This document shows, piece by piece, positions 1 through 7,556 of a DNA stretch of 29,545 nucleotides. A model generated the notes under the pieces. The model had not been told where the DNA came from and searched no databases. It saw nothing but the letters and a program-made list of their open reading frames with translations. This DNA comes from CAYTOJ01 sp964439415 (GTDB lineage: Bacteria > Pseudomonadota > Alphaproteobacteria > Rickettsiales > CAZAGG01). Location of the stretch: the NCBI GenBank assembly GCA_964439415.1, contig CAYTOJ010000006.1:1-29545 (forward strand), in the 5' to 3' direction. Within the stretch, counting starts at the first letter, position 1, and each line of letters starts with the position of its first letter. The position numbers and the translations under genes are program-made.

Positions 1-70
1 TAGTACCAATCCATTCCCCCCCCTTAATCCCCCCCCGCTCGCGGTGGGGGAGACAAGCAATGTACATTTA
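1..70 (+). repeat. C-rich palindromic repeat, copy 1 (in frame with queA)
   Basis: This stretch runs from TAGTACCAA through two runs of seven to eight C separated by TTAAT, a short hairpin centre, then AGACAAGCAATGTACATTTA. The same order occurs on the opposite strand at 22324-22390, with only the hairpin loop and the six bases after TAGTACCAA differing. The copy begins at base 1, so the window edge may fall at the repeat boundary. The queA reading frame passes through it without a stop. The repeat relationship is seen directly; its mobility is inferred. Confidence 0.75.
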
Positions 71-670
71 GGCCAGCAGAATCAAAAAATTATGTACAGG
101 GCGTTGGAAAAAGATAATTCTGATTACCAGACGCTTTTTGCGAGTCATCCTGGTGCGGTGGCGGCTCCCACTGCGGGGCTGCACTTCACAAACGCTTTGC
201 TGGAGAAAATCAGGCAGACAGGCGCTGACATTTGTTTCGTCACCCTGCATGCGGGCGGCGGAACATTTCTGCCGGTTAAAACTGAGGCGATAGAACAGCA
301 TAAAATGCATACTGAGTGGTTTGAAGTCAGCCCTGATACAGCAGCAGTGATCAACCAGGTCAGGCAAAACGGCGGCAGAGTATTTGCTGTGGGCACTACT
401 GCGCTGAGGGCGCTTGAATCCGCGAGCCTGGATAATGGAACGGTGCAGACACTTAGCGGCGGGACTGATATATTCATCTATCCCGGTTATAAATTCAAAG
501 TGGTGGATGCGCTGCTGACAAATTTCCACCTGCCCAAGTCAACGCTGATAATGCTAACCGCAGCATTCAGCGGCTACGGCAAGATAATGTCAGCCTACAA
601 ACATGCGGTGGATAATAAATACCGTTTTTATTCCTACGGTGATTGCTGTTTGTTGTTTAGAGAGACTTAA
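2..670 (+). CDS. queA: S-adenosylmethionine:tRNA ribosyltransferase-isomerase, C-terminal part
   Basis: QueA transfers and isomerises the ribosyl group of SAM onto 7-aminomethyl-7-deazaguanine in tRNA to make epoxyqueuosine. The visible part carries the family landmarks in order: DYQTLFA, GAVAAPTAGLHFT, FVTLHAGGGTFLPV, HKMHTEWFEV, VFAVGTTALRALES, FIYPGYKFKVVDALLTNFHLPKSTLIML and the C-terminal YRFYSYGD. Roughly the first 200 residues of a normal QueA of about 350 are absent. The frame stays open to the left edge through the C-rich repeat at 1-70, so the N-terminal half may lie just upstream with the repeat inserted in frame before the DYQT motif. The GTG at 44 is inside the repeat and unlikely to be the true start. 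The stop overlaps the stop of the convergent fliS. Confidence 0.93.
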   Translation, partial: STNPFPPLNPPPLAVGETSNVHLGQQNQKIMYRALEKDNSDYQTLFASHPGAVAAPTAGLHFTNALLEKIRQTGADICFVTLHAGGGTFLPVKTEAIEQHKMHTEWFEVSPDTAAVINQVRQNGGRVFAVGTTALRALESASLDNGTVQTLSGGTDIFIYPGYKFKVVDALLTNFHLPKSTLIMLTAAFSGYGKIMSAYKHAVDNKYRFYSYGDCCLLFRET

Positions 671-1140
671 GCCGAGAACACATAGGAAGTTTGCCCGGGG
701 TTTGCTGGCTGGGGTTTTGCTGAAGCCGGTGCGAAGGCATTGGCGATTCCCGCCATGGTATTGCTGGTTTGCGTTGATGTTTTAGAATCAATCTCCGCCC
801 AGGATTCGCGCATGGCTTTAAGTTCGGCGATGATTTCATCGCACTTTGTGGCACTGCGGGTGGTTTGAATCTCGTTTATCTCAGCGAAAATTGTGGAATA
901 GAAACTATCGAGAATCATGGAGATATTCCCGCCTTGATTAAAATCCAGGCAACCATGCAGCCCGAATATGATATTTCCGGCTTTGGTTAAGGCGTTGGAG
1001 CAGGATTCAATATCCCCCGCCGGAATAGCATCACGGGCTTGCACCATGAACTTAATCGCGCCATCGTAAAGCATTACCACCTGCCTGGTTTTGGGGAGGG
1101 TTTGCGCTGCCTGGAAATAAGCTTCAAAAATTCGGTTCAT
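667..1140 (-). CDS. fliS: Flagellar secretion chaperone FliS
   Basis: FliS is a small cytosolic chaperone that binds the C-terminus of flagellin, stops it polymerising early and hands it to the export gate. The start MNRIFEAYFQAAQTLPKTRQ followed by VVMLYDGAIKFMVQARDAI is the characteristic FliS N-terminus, and helical segments continue to about residue 120. The Pro/Ala/Gln-rich tail (NAFAPASAKPQPANPGQ) is an extension. I chose the ATG at 1140 because GGAGA lies at a good distance upstream and FliS proteins usually begin at this point; an ATG at 1155 would add five residues. It lies 45 bases downstream of fliD, in a fliC-flaG-fliD-fliS order. Confidence 0.9.
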   Translation of the reverse strand: MNRIFEAYFQAAQTLPKTRQVVMLYDGAIKFMVQARDAIPAGDIESCSNALTKAGNIIFGLHGCLDFNQGGNISMILDSFYSTIFAEINEIQTTRSATKCDEIIAELKAMRESWAEIDSKTSTQTSNTMAGIANAFAPASAKPQPANPGQTSYVFSA

Positions 1141-1185
1141 GCTGTCATTCTCCATAATTGCCCCGTTAGATTATGAATTTTTTGC

Positions 1186-2928
1186 TTATGATTTATTCGC
1201 CGCATCAGTATTCGCCTGTAGTGATGCCAGTAACTGGTTAACGCTGGATATTATAGTCTCCAGCCTTGAGAAACGATCCAGTATTTCCTGCCGATATCTT
1301 TCTATCTCATCTCCCAGGCTGGCGATTTCTTCGTTAGAATCAGTATTATTATCAGTTAATGAATTTACGTCAGCGGCTATAAGCCCGGTATCCTGAGTGA
1401 GGGAGCCATCAATAAAATTATAAAGCCTGTCAGCCACGCCCTGGGAAATATCTACTTCAATAGTGGCGGAGGTAGTGCTTGCGTAAACAAGTGTCAGGCC
1501 TTCAAGGTTCGTGTCATCGCGCCCGGTGAGGGTAATGCTGCCGCCTGATTCGCTGTAATCTAACTGCGCGATTAGCGTTGCTGTGCCGCGCTCATATGCA
1601 TATGCAGTATCGGCTGCGCTATCTATCACCAGGTCGAAACTGGTTTCCGCCAGTGCGTTAGTGCGCTTGGATACAATCAAGTTGCTGTTGCTGGAGCTGT
1701 AGGAGAATTCAAATACGCGGCGCACCTGGTCAAAGCTGGAGGAAAGTACTGAGGAAAGTTTTGTCTCATCCACTGTTAATATGTTTCTGGTGGCTGGGTT
1801 TTCATCATTCCCTTCATAATCGGTAAAGGTGACCCCCAGTTCACCAAGGCTTTTCAGGGCATCTTCATCAAGGCCGTTCACAAAACGGGTTATTTCATTA
1901 TCCACCCCGTTCATAACGGTGCTCAAGGTGTTATTTGTGGCGAGAACAGCGGTTTCTTTAGGTGATCCGGTGGATTCATCCAGCTCAGTCTGCTTGGCGT
2001 AGAACAGTTTAAGATCGTTATAGGCGTTCACGAAATTGATTATGCCGCTTTTAACGGTGGTGGTATCCGCGCTGGATTGAAGGGTCAGCGTTGCGCCGGA
2101 TGTCAGTGCTTTCAGCTTCAGTGTGACATTTTCCACGGCATCGGTCACTGTGTTCTCATTGCGTGAGATGGATATGCCATTGACGGTGAAAGTAGCGTTT
2201 TGCGCTGTCTGTGAGTTTACCGCATCAACGGTGAGTGCTGCGAAAGCGCCGCTGGGGTCGGAAAGTGTGAACGAATTATCCAGCCCGGTTTTGTTGGACT
2301 TTAAAATCAGGCGGTAATCATTTGAGGCAACCTGTACTATTTCAGCGGCTACGCCTGTTTCATTCTCCTTGGCGTTGATTTTGGATGCCACATTGTTAAG
2401 TGAATCACCAGCAGAGATGCTAATATTCACCGCGCTGTGGTTGGTGGATGTGAGCGTAATGGTTCCGGCGGTTATAACTCCCGGGTTTGCAGCGGTGCGG
2501 GATGCGAACGAGGTGGAGTAGACAGTGGTTTTCTCCTTCGCAAGCTGGGTGACGGTGAGCTTGGTGCTGCCTAAATTAGCACCTGGCGCAGCTGTTACCT
2601 CCATAAAATTGGATGCAGCATCACTGGTGCTGCTGGTTAATGTGGCCAGGCGGTACTGAAAAATATTGCTGGAATCGTTCTGTACGCCGGGCGGATTTCT
2701 GAGAACATTCAAGGCGGTACGGAAGCTGTCAAGTTTCTGCTCTAATTCGCTGAGCGCACCGATTTTCTTAGTATTAACATCAATGGTATCCTGCAATAGT
2801 TTCTGCGGTGCGGATTTAAGATCAACCAGGGTTTTCACGATAGTTTCGGTATCCAGCCCGGAAGCAAGACCGCTTGCTACTTGACGGTTGCCGGAGAGGT
2901 AAAACCCGCCCAGGTTAATGCTTGCCAC
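1186..2928 (-). CDS. fliD: Flagellar filament cap protein FliD
   Basis: FliD (HAP2) forms the cap at the filament tip and guides flagellin insertion. The 580-residue product has the typical N-terminal domain (VASGLASGLDTETIVKTLVD, then heptad-rich sequence to about residue 80), a Ser/Thr/Asn/Ala-rich variable centre with two flagellin-hook-IN-like segments near residues 130-260, and the conserved C-terminal domain with AYNDLKLFYAKQTELDESTG, LGELGVTFTDYEGN and a coiled-coil end (DEIERYRQEILDRFSRLETI). The length is within the family range and no frame break is visible. It starts 12 bases after flaG ends, so it is probably cotranscribed with flaG and fliS. Confidence 0.94.
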   Translation of the reverse strand: MASINLGGFYLSGNRQVASGLASGLDTETIVKTLVDLKSAPQKLLQDTIDVNTKKIGALSELEQKLDSFRTALNVLRNPPGVQNDSSNIFQYRLATLTSSTSDAASNFMEVTAAPGANLGSTKLTVTQLAKEKTTVYSTSFASRTAANPGVITAGTITLTSTNHSAVNISISAGDSLNNVASKINAKENETGVAAEIVQVASNDYRLILKSNKTGLDNSFTLSDPSGAFAALTVDAVNSQTAQNATFTVNGISISRNENTVTDAVENVTLKLKALTSGATLTLQSSADTTTVKSGIINFVNAYNDLKLFYAKQTELDESTGSPKETAVLATNNTLSTVMNGVDNEITRFVNGLDEDALKSLGELGVTFTDYEGNDENPATRNILTVDETKLSSVLSSSFDQVRRVFEFSYSSSNSNLIVSKRTNALAETSFDLVIDSAADTAYAYERGTATLIAQLDYSESGGSITLTGRDDTNLEGLTLVYASTTSATIEVDISQGVADRLYNFIDGSLTQDTGLIAADVNSLTDNNTDSNEEIASLGDEIERYRQEILDRFSRLETIISSVNQLLASLQANTDAANKS

Positions 2929-2940
2929 TTTAATCCCCGT

Positions 2941-3336
2941 TTATGCTTTCGTTGACAGTATGGATATATTACTACCCGTCAGCGATTGATATTTTTTTAG
3001 TAACTGCGGTTCCGGAAAGTACGAAACCGAACCATCTTTCAGGTTGGTAAAACGGGTTATATACTGCCCGGAACCATCCTTGAAGATAGTAAATGTACTA
3101 TCGCTTACCGGATAATAATTGGCTACTGTGCTGGCAGCTTTTTGCACAGCTTCAAAGCGCACCTGCTCAAGGTTAGTGGCGGCGGTTTCTGCGGCGCTTT
3201 GCTGTTGCTGTTGCTGCGCTACTTTCACTGTTTCAGGGGTCGCTGCTTCAGGCGCAACCTTAGCCTGCTTCAGCGCGGATAAATCCGGCTTCTGCGTCGG
3301 CAGGCCTCCCAGCTTCAAGTCCATGTTAAAGTCCAT
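2941..3336 (-). CDS. flaG: FlaG-family flagellar protein
   Basis: The 131-residue product has a low-complexity first half, including six consecutive glutamines (residues 41-46), and a folded second half beginning near residue 78. The second half (STFTIFKDGSGQYITRFTNL, then DGSVSYFPEPQLLKKYQSL) resembles the FlaG fold, where a beta hairpin of the type V..I.D..TGEVI..IP precedes a final helix. FlaG proteins affect filament length; the exact role is poorly defined. Its position between fliC and fliD is the usual one. The start has a strong purine-rich ribosome site (GGAGGGAAAA on the minus strand). The alternative is a fast-evolving hypothetical flagellar protein. Confidence 0.72.
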   Translation of the reverse strand: MDFNMDLKLGGLPTQKPDLSALKQAKVAPEAATPETVKVAQQQQQQSAAETAATNLEQVRFEAVQKAASTVANYYPVSDSTFTIFKDGSGQYITRFTNLKDGSVSYFPEPQLLKKYQSLTGSNISILSTKA

Positions 3337-3360
3337 TTTTCCCTCCTTCCTTTTTCCCTG

Positions 3361-3384
3361 TATGGGTGAGTTTCCCCACCCATA
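3361..3384 (-). other. Intercistronic stem-loop between fliC and flaG
   Basis: TATGGGTG at 3361-3368 pairs perfectly with CACCCATA at 3377-3384 around an 8-base loop. It lies between the fliC stop and the flaG ribosome site. No T-run follows in the direction of transcription, so it looks more like a 3' stabiliser or partial terminator that would keep flagellin mRNA in excess over flaG-fliD-fliS. That role is inferred. Confidence 0.55.
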
Positions 3385-3401
3385 TCAGGAGCTTACCTTA
3401 A

Positions 3402-5477
3402 TTAACCGATAAGCTTGAGAAGATTTTGCGGCAGCTGGTTTGCCTGTGCAAGCACCGAGATGGATGCCTGTAGCAGAACCTGCGCGTTCGCGTAGTTTGT
3501 GGATTCTGTAGAGATGTCAGCATCCAGGAACACTCCACGCGCCGCATCCTGATTCTGGATGGATACCTGGAGGTTGGAGCTTGCGTAGTTAAACCTGGAT
3601 TGCAGAGCACCAACATCAGCCCGTAGACTCGTAACCGTTGATATGGCAAGATCTAACTGCGTGCCTGCCGTGGCGGCGTTTTCCGCCGTTAGCAGGTTAA
3701 GGCTCTGTCCATTGTATAACTTTGAGGTGCTTGAACTGACAAGCTCAACACCGATAGCATCATCTGAGTTAAGACCAGTCTGGAACTCAATCTTCGCTTT
3801 GCCGTTCTCAAAGCCGAATGCCCGTTTTAAGGCATCAGCAATCAGATCAGCTCTGGCCTGACTGTCCACCACCATGGATTTGCCGCTGTAACCAGCCAGC
3901 GCAGTGGTTCCTAAACTGATAGTAATGGCCTTGGATTGGTCATTAATATTACCAAGCGCGATAACGCCGTTAGCGTCAATCTGTGTGCCGATACCACCAT
4001 ATGAACGGTAGGTCTCGCCGTTAATGTCAACCTCAAAGGTAGCATCCGCGCCGCCTGTGGTTGGGGCGGAAATCCTTACATCCTCGATTGAGATGGAGTC
4101 AAAACTGTTAGTCTTGAAATCAACCTTGGCACTGCTGAGATTCGCTATCTGCTCACCGCTGCTATCCAGCACTATTTCATTGCTGTAGAAGCTGGAAACA
4201 TCGCGCATCTGCTGGAACTGTATATCCTCAAATGCCGCATTCAGGGCTATAGCCACATTGTCAGCTTCGCCCTGGCTATCTACGGTGTAGCCGTTACCGC
4301 CTTTCAGCGTTATGCTGAAGCTGCCGCCCGCCGTTGTGGTATCATTATAACCAGTCAGGGTAAAGGAGGTTGAGTTGGCAACCGCAATGTTAGCTACGGC
4401 GCCGGTATAGGTAATATCACCTACTTTAAGGCTTACGTTAACCGAGTTGGCAGTGCCCGCATAAGCAACAGTAAATTTGCCGATTTTGCCCTGGTTTATA
4501 CCACCGATAAAATCTATGTTATTAGATACACCGGCAAGGTTAATGGGTTGGCCGTGCGTTACGTTGGTAGCGCCGCCGTTTGCCACCAGGCTACTTTGTA
4601 TATCCCCCATGGCGAAGTAACGGTCAATGCCGATACCATCTACAGAACCTGCAGTGTTGATGGAACCATCAGCCGCAGTAATGAAGTTACCTGAATCGGT
4701 TACTTCACTTACCGACAGGGTGATTGTGCCAGCGTGATAACCAAATGCTGAGTTGGCGGTCATATTCAAACCGGAAGCAGCAAACTGGTAACCTGCCAGG
4801 CGGGCATCCTTATAATTATTTAAAAACCATGCGAGGTTGGCTACAGTGCCGGTTGCGGTAGCACCAATCTGCACTTTACCTGCGGCGCTGGAGGTTCCTG
4901 CGGTTGAGTTGGTGAACTCTACCGTGATACCAGCCACTTTGATTTTATCGCCGGTGGATACGTTGTTGGAAGCCAGAGTTATAACGTTACCGCTGGCGTC
5001 ACTGGTGGTGGTTCCGTTCAAGGTGTAGGTTTTGCCAGTAACGGAAGCTGAAAGCGAACCATCCAGCAATTTTACGCTGTTAAACTTGGTGTTGCTGACC
5101 AGGCGGTCTATTTCGTCCGTCAGGCTCTGGAATTCCTGGTTAAGGTAGGAGCGTTCAGTATCGCTAAGTGTACCGGAATTAGCCTGTACAGACAGCGCCT
5201 TTTGCCTTTGCAGAATTTCACCGATGTTTTTAAGGCCGCCATCAGCCACCTGAAGTAAGCTGTTAGCCTGCTGGGTGTTGGTGAGTGCGGTTTTTAAAGT
5301 ACTTACGCTGCTTTTCAGCACTGTACCTATGGAAAGCGCCGCCACATCGTCAGCGGCGGTGATAATGCGCTGGCCGCTGGATAGTCTGGCTATAGCTGAA
5401 TTAGCCTTCGCACTGGCGGAAAGCAGATTCTGCTGTGCGTAGTATGACGCCGGGTTGGAAACAATAGAGGTAGCCAT
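3402..5477 (-). CDS. fliC: Flagellin
   Basis: This is the major filament subunit, exported through the flagellar type III apparatus. The 691-residue product has the conserved D0/D1 N-terminus (NLLSASAKANSAIARLSSG, ITAADDVAALSIG, LLQVADGGLKNIGEILQR, ALSVQANSGTLSDTERSYLN, EIDRLVSNTKFNSVKLLDG) and C-terminus (SRFNYASSNLQVSIQNQDAA, then DISTESTNYANAQVLLQASI and a short end LPQNLLKLIG). The roughly 450-residue centre is rich in Ser, Thr, Gly and Asn and forms the surface-exposed variable region, giving a larger flagellin than the 270-500 residues common in alphaproteobacteria. The start ATG follows AGGAG at good spacing. A stem-loop lies in the leader (5502-5522). Confidence 0.96.
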   Translation of the reverse strand: MATSIVSNPASYYAQQNLLSASAKANSAIARLSSGQRIITAADDVAALSIGTVLKSSVSTLKTALTNTQQANSLLQVADGGLKNIGEILQRQKALSVQANSGTLSDTERSYLNQEFQSLTDEIDRLVSNTKFNSVKLLDGSLSASVTGKTYTLNGTTTSDASGNVITLASNNVSTGDKIKVAGITVEFTNSTAGTSSAAGKVQIGATATGTVANLAWFLNNYKDARLAGYQFAASGLNMTANSAFGYHAGTITLSVSEVTDSGNFITAADGSINTAGSVDGIGIDRYFAMGDIQSSLVANGGATNVTHGQPINLAGVSNNIDFIGGINQGKIGKFTVAYAGTANSVNVSLKVGDITYTGAVANIAVANSTSFTLTGYNDTTTAGGSFSITLKGGNGYTVDSQGEADNVAIALNAAFEDIQFQQMRDVSSFYSNEIVLDSSGEQIANLSSAKVDFKTNSFDSISIEDVRISAPTTGGADATFEVDINGETYRSYGGIGTQIDANGVIALGNINDQSKAITISLGTTALAGYSGKSMVVDSQARADLIADALKRAFGFENGKAKIEFQTGLNSDDAIGVELVSSSTSKLYNGQSLNLLTAENAATAGTQLDLAISTVTSLRADVGALQSRFNYASSNLQVSIQNQDAARGVFLDADISTESTNYANAQVLLQASISVLAQANQLPQNLLKLIG

Positions 5478-5501
5478 TTTAATCTCCTACTTGGATGTTG
5501 A

Positions 5502-5522
5502 TAAGCGGCTATTTGCCGCTTA
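5502..5522 (-). promoter_or_regulatory. Stem-loop in the flagellin mRNA leader
   Basis: TAAGCGGC and GCCGCTTA form a perfect 8-bp stem with a 5-base loop, about 25-45 bases upstream of the fliC start and before its ribosome site. No T-run follows, so it is not a terminator. Leader structures in alphaproteobacterial flagellin mRNA are known targets of post-transcriptional control (FlbT in Caulobacter); whether this one is such a site is inference. Confidence 0.45.
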
Positions 5523-5766
5523 AGCTTTTAATTCCCTGCACCATAAGGCGCAAAGCTTGTTCTGTTAATCCTGCATCATTTCATAAAAAGGTTAAACAGC
5601 GGTTAATAATTGCCGTATTCGAAATAAAAAATAACTTTCCATAAAATTCAGATGGATAATGGGCTATGCTATCTACAGAAGTATCAGAGATACTCAGAGA
5701 ATTTAATAATTGTCTACTAATGCACATATTTTTATGTTCATTAGATACAATATCATAGCCTATATT
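5523..5766. other. AT-rich gene-free stretch upstream of fliC
   Basis: This part of the gap between fliC and the SDR gene should hold the fliC promoter on the minus strand. I could not find a convincing sigma-28 or sigma-54 match. Apart from AT-rich sequence and short internal repeats, nothing is assigned. Confidence 0.4.
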
Positions 5767-5835
5767 ATGGGTATGCCAGTGATTATGATGTGCTGCGGTA
5801 TGATGTGTTGCGGCATGATGGAAGTGAGGAAGTAA
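5767..5835 (+). CDS. Possible 22-residue Met/Cys-rich microprotein
   Basis: A short open frame reads MGMPVIMMCCGMMCCGMMEVRK. The core is two copies of MMCCG followed by MM, encoded by a degenerate 15-base tandem repeat (ATGATGTGCTGCGGT, then ATGATGTGTTGCGGC). Clustered Met and Cys would suit Cu(I) or another soft metal. There is no clear ribosome site and no homolog I recognise, so chance or a non-coding tandem repeat is quite possible. It lies in the 414-base gap between fliC and the SDR gene. Confidence 0.18.
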   Translation: MGMPVIMMCCGMMCCGMMEVRK

Positions 5836-5891
5836 ATATCAAAAGTATGAGTTTTTGTTTTAGGTCGGTAGCGCAAGCTGTCGGTCGTTCA

Positions 5892-6752
5892 TTATTCCTT
5901 GCTCTGGATTCTGCCGAGGAGGGAATCACGAATAAAGGTGGGGAGGAGGCTTAAGGTTTTAGCGGCAAGGAATGAAGGGCAGGGGAAGGCGATGCTGCGT
6001 TTGCCTTTCTCTATAGCCTTTGCGATTATAACCGCCGCTTTTTCCGCTTCCATCATCAGCGGCATGGGGAAGGGATTGTTCGCCACCAGCGGCGTTTTGA
6101 TAAATCCTGGGCAAACCAGGGTGAGTTTTATGTTCTGCTTTTCGAAAGCTGGCCGGATAGCATCCATATGGGCATTTAGTGCCGCTTTACTGGCTGAATA
6201 TGCTGGGGCGGATGGTAACCCTACAAGCCCGGCGAGGGAGGATATAACCCCAATCCGCCCGAATCCTTGATTCGCCATCAGCCGTGCCGCAGGCAGCACG
6301 GTATTTAAAACCCCGTTATAGTTGATTGGCATTATCTCCCGCCAGTTACTATATCGTAACGGGTCACCGTTAGTACTATCAACTGAGTAATTAGTGCTAT
6401 AGTTCAGCATATTATGCCTACGCTCTGTGCCAGCACAACCGCTTACGGCTTTACCTGATACGCCTGCATTGGCGATAACTATATCAATACTCCCTTTACC
6501 AAATTCATGGGTGAGGCATTTATCCATGTGCTCCGCATCAGTCACATCAATTAAATGACTGGTAACGCCGGAGGATCCTGAATCTTGCGCCAGAGTTTTG
6601 GTCTCAGTCAGTCTTGCAGCATCCCGCCCGGTGATAATTAGCCGCGCCCCCTTGCCTGCATAATGCAAAGCCAGTGCCCGCCCCAGGCCGGAACTCGCCC
6701 CGGTAATAAATACGGTTAGTGGTTGTGAGGAAGTATGTTTTAGAGTGGGCAT
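5892..6752 (-). CDS. Short-chain dehydrogenase/reductase (SDR)
   Basis: This is an NAD(P)-dependent oxidoreductase with a Rossmann fold; its substrate cannot be told. It has the classical SDR motifs: TGASSGLG cofactor loop near the N-terminus, DIVIANAG, a catalytic SSLAGLVGLPSAPAYSASKAA block (Ser, Tyr-x3-Lys) and a VCPGFIKT segment. The ATG at 6752, just after the higA stop, puts about 15 residues before the TGAS loop; a TTG at 6800 or ATG at 6785 would overlap higA, and none has a good ribosome site. Between NAGVSG and NWREIMPINYNGVLN there are about 37 residues where family members normally have 10-15. The extra part is rich in Asn, Ser and Tyr and looks inserted. The C-terminus (IRDSLLGRIQSKE) seems complete. 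Confidence 0.88.
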   Translation of the reverse strand: MPTLKHTSSQPLTVFITGASSGLGRALALHYAGKGARLIITGRDAARLTETKTLAQDSGSSGVTSHLIDVTDAEHMDKCLTHEFGKGSIDIVIANAGVSGKAVSGCAGTERRHNMLNYSTNYSVDSTNGDPLRYSNWREIMPINYNGVLNTVLPAARLMANQGFGRIGVISSLAGLVGLPSAPAYSASKAALNAHMDAIRPAFEKQNIKLTLVCPGFIKTPLVANNPFPMPLMMEAEKAAVIIAKAIEKGKRSIAFPCPSFLAAKTLSLLPTFIRDSLLGRIQSKE

Positions 6753-6762
6753 AAAGCCAAGT

Positions 6763-7086
6763 TTATAGCTGCGGAGCGGTTTCATGAACACGGTGTTCAA
6801 GCGGCTTTAATTTGCGTACTACTTGCTTCATGCGTAGCCCAGCATGCCAGAGGTCATAGTTACGTTGCATATTAAGCCATAAATCCGGGGTTGTATTAAA
6901 TACTTTGCCGATGCGGATCGCCATTTCTGCCGTAATACTAGCATGGCCGTTAATAATACGTGAAAGCGTTTTCCTATCCACACACATGCGCTCTGCCACT
7001 GCTGTGACGGTTAAACCTATCGGCTCCATATCCAGTTCCCACAATACTTCACCAGGATGCGGAGGGTTATATTGTTCCATAATCAT
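6763..7086 (-). CDS. higA: HigA-type antitoxin
   Basis: This 107-residue XRE-family protein begins with the NPPHPGEVL signature of the HigA/VapI addiction antitoxins, followed by a helix-turn-helix (VTAVAERMCVDRKTLSRIIN, then ASITAEMAIRIGKVF) and the conserved WLNMQRNYDLW. It would bind the toxin and repress their shared promoter. It starts 10 bases after the toxin gene ends, in the toxin-first order typical of higBA. The C-terminal tail of about 20 residues is basic. Start alternatives are GTG/ATG codons two residues apart (MIMEQY); the second is preceded by sequence similar to a weak ribosome site. Confidence 0.92.
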   Translation of the reverse strand: MIMEQYNPPHPGEVLWELDMEPIGLTVTAVAERMCVDRKTLSRIINGHASITAEMAIRIGKVFNTTPDLWLNMQRNYDLWHAGLRMKQVVRKLKPLEHRVHETAPQL

Positions 7087-7096
7087 GCTTCCTTCA

Positions 7097-7375
7097 TCAA
7101 TGATAATCTACATAATTTACAACATAAGCATCGCCTGCTTCAAATCTGAATGTTACGCGCCAGTTTCCGCTGACAGTGACCGCCCATAATCCCTTCAAAT
7201 CGCCTTTCAGTGGATGAAGCCTTGCGCCGTAAAAATCCATATCACTTACAATGCAGGCGGCATTAAGTCTTTGCAGAATTAAACGAAGCTTAAGAGCATG
7301 AGATGCCTGAATTCCTGCGGTAGTACCAGTCTCCCAAAACTTCTTTAACCCCTTGTGCTCAAACGATTTAATCAC
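7097..7375 (-). CDS. higB: HigB-type toxin (RelE/ParE superfamily)
   Basis: This 92-residue protein matches the plasmid-maintenance killer family: MIKSFEHKGLKKFWETG, LHPLKGDLKGLWAVTVSGNW, RVTFRFEAGDAYVVNYVDYH. Members are ribosome-dependent mRNA interferases that stop translation when the labile antitoxin is lost. The full family length is present and the C-terminal VDYH motif is intact, so it is probably functional. It forms a two-gene operon with higA. Expression probably starts in the 180-base gap shared with gmk. Confidence 0.92.
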   Translation of the reverse strand: MIKSFEHKGLKKFWETGTTAGIQASHALKLRLILQRLNAACIVSDMDFYGARLHPLKGDLKGLWAVTVSGNWRVTFRFEAGDAYVVNYVDYH

Positions 7376-7519
7376 AGAATATATTCATTATAAGTTATTG
7401 TACCTAACAACGCCCCATCAGTCAAGTTCCAATGTCATTAATAACAGTCGCCTGTCACAGGTTGTATTCTGAATCTGTCTTAAATGTTGCTTCATTTGTG
7501 CCTACGTTGTAGAGGATTT

Positions 7520-7547
7520 TTTACTTAAATTCTCAACCTATTATAAT
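7520..7547 (+). promoter_or_regulatory. Candidate sigma-70 promoter for gmk
   Basis: TTTACT at 7520-7525 and a perfect TATAAT at 7542-7547 are spaced by 16 bases. The expected start of transcription is near 7554, only about three bases before the gmk ATG at 7557. There is no Shine-Dalgarno sequence in that gap, which suggests a leaderless or nearly leaderless message. Confidence 0.4.
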
Positions 7548-7556
7548 TTTATACTC

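Noticed and set aside
68..529. Long minus-strand ORFs opposite queA
   Set aside because: The plus strand encodes clear QueA motifs; the antisense frames have no recognisable features and are shadows.
3181..3220. Glutamine-codon run in flaG as a phase-variation tract
   Set aside because: The unit is three bases and degenerate, so slippage would only change the glutamine count, not the frame.
5836..5891. Possible terminator after the SDR gene
   Set aside because: The sequence has repeated ACCGAC and a 3-bp stem only; no stable GC stem followed by a T-run.
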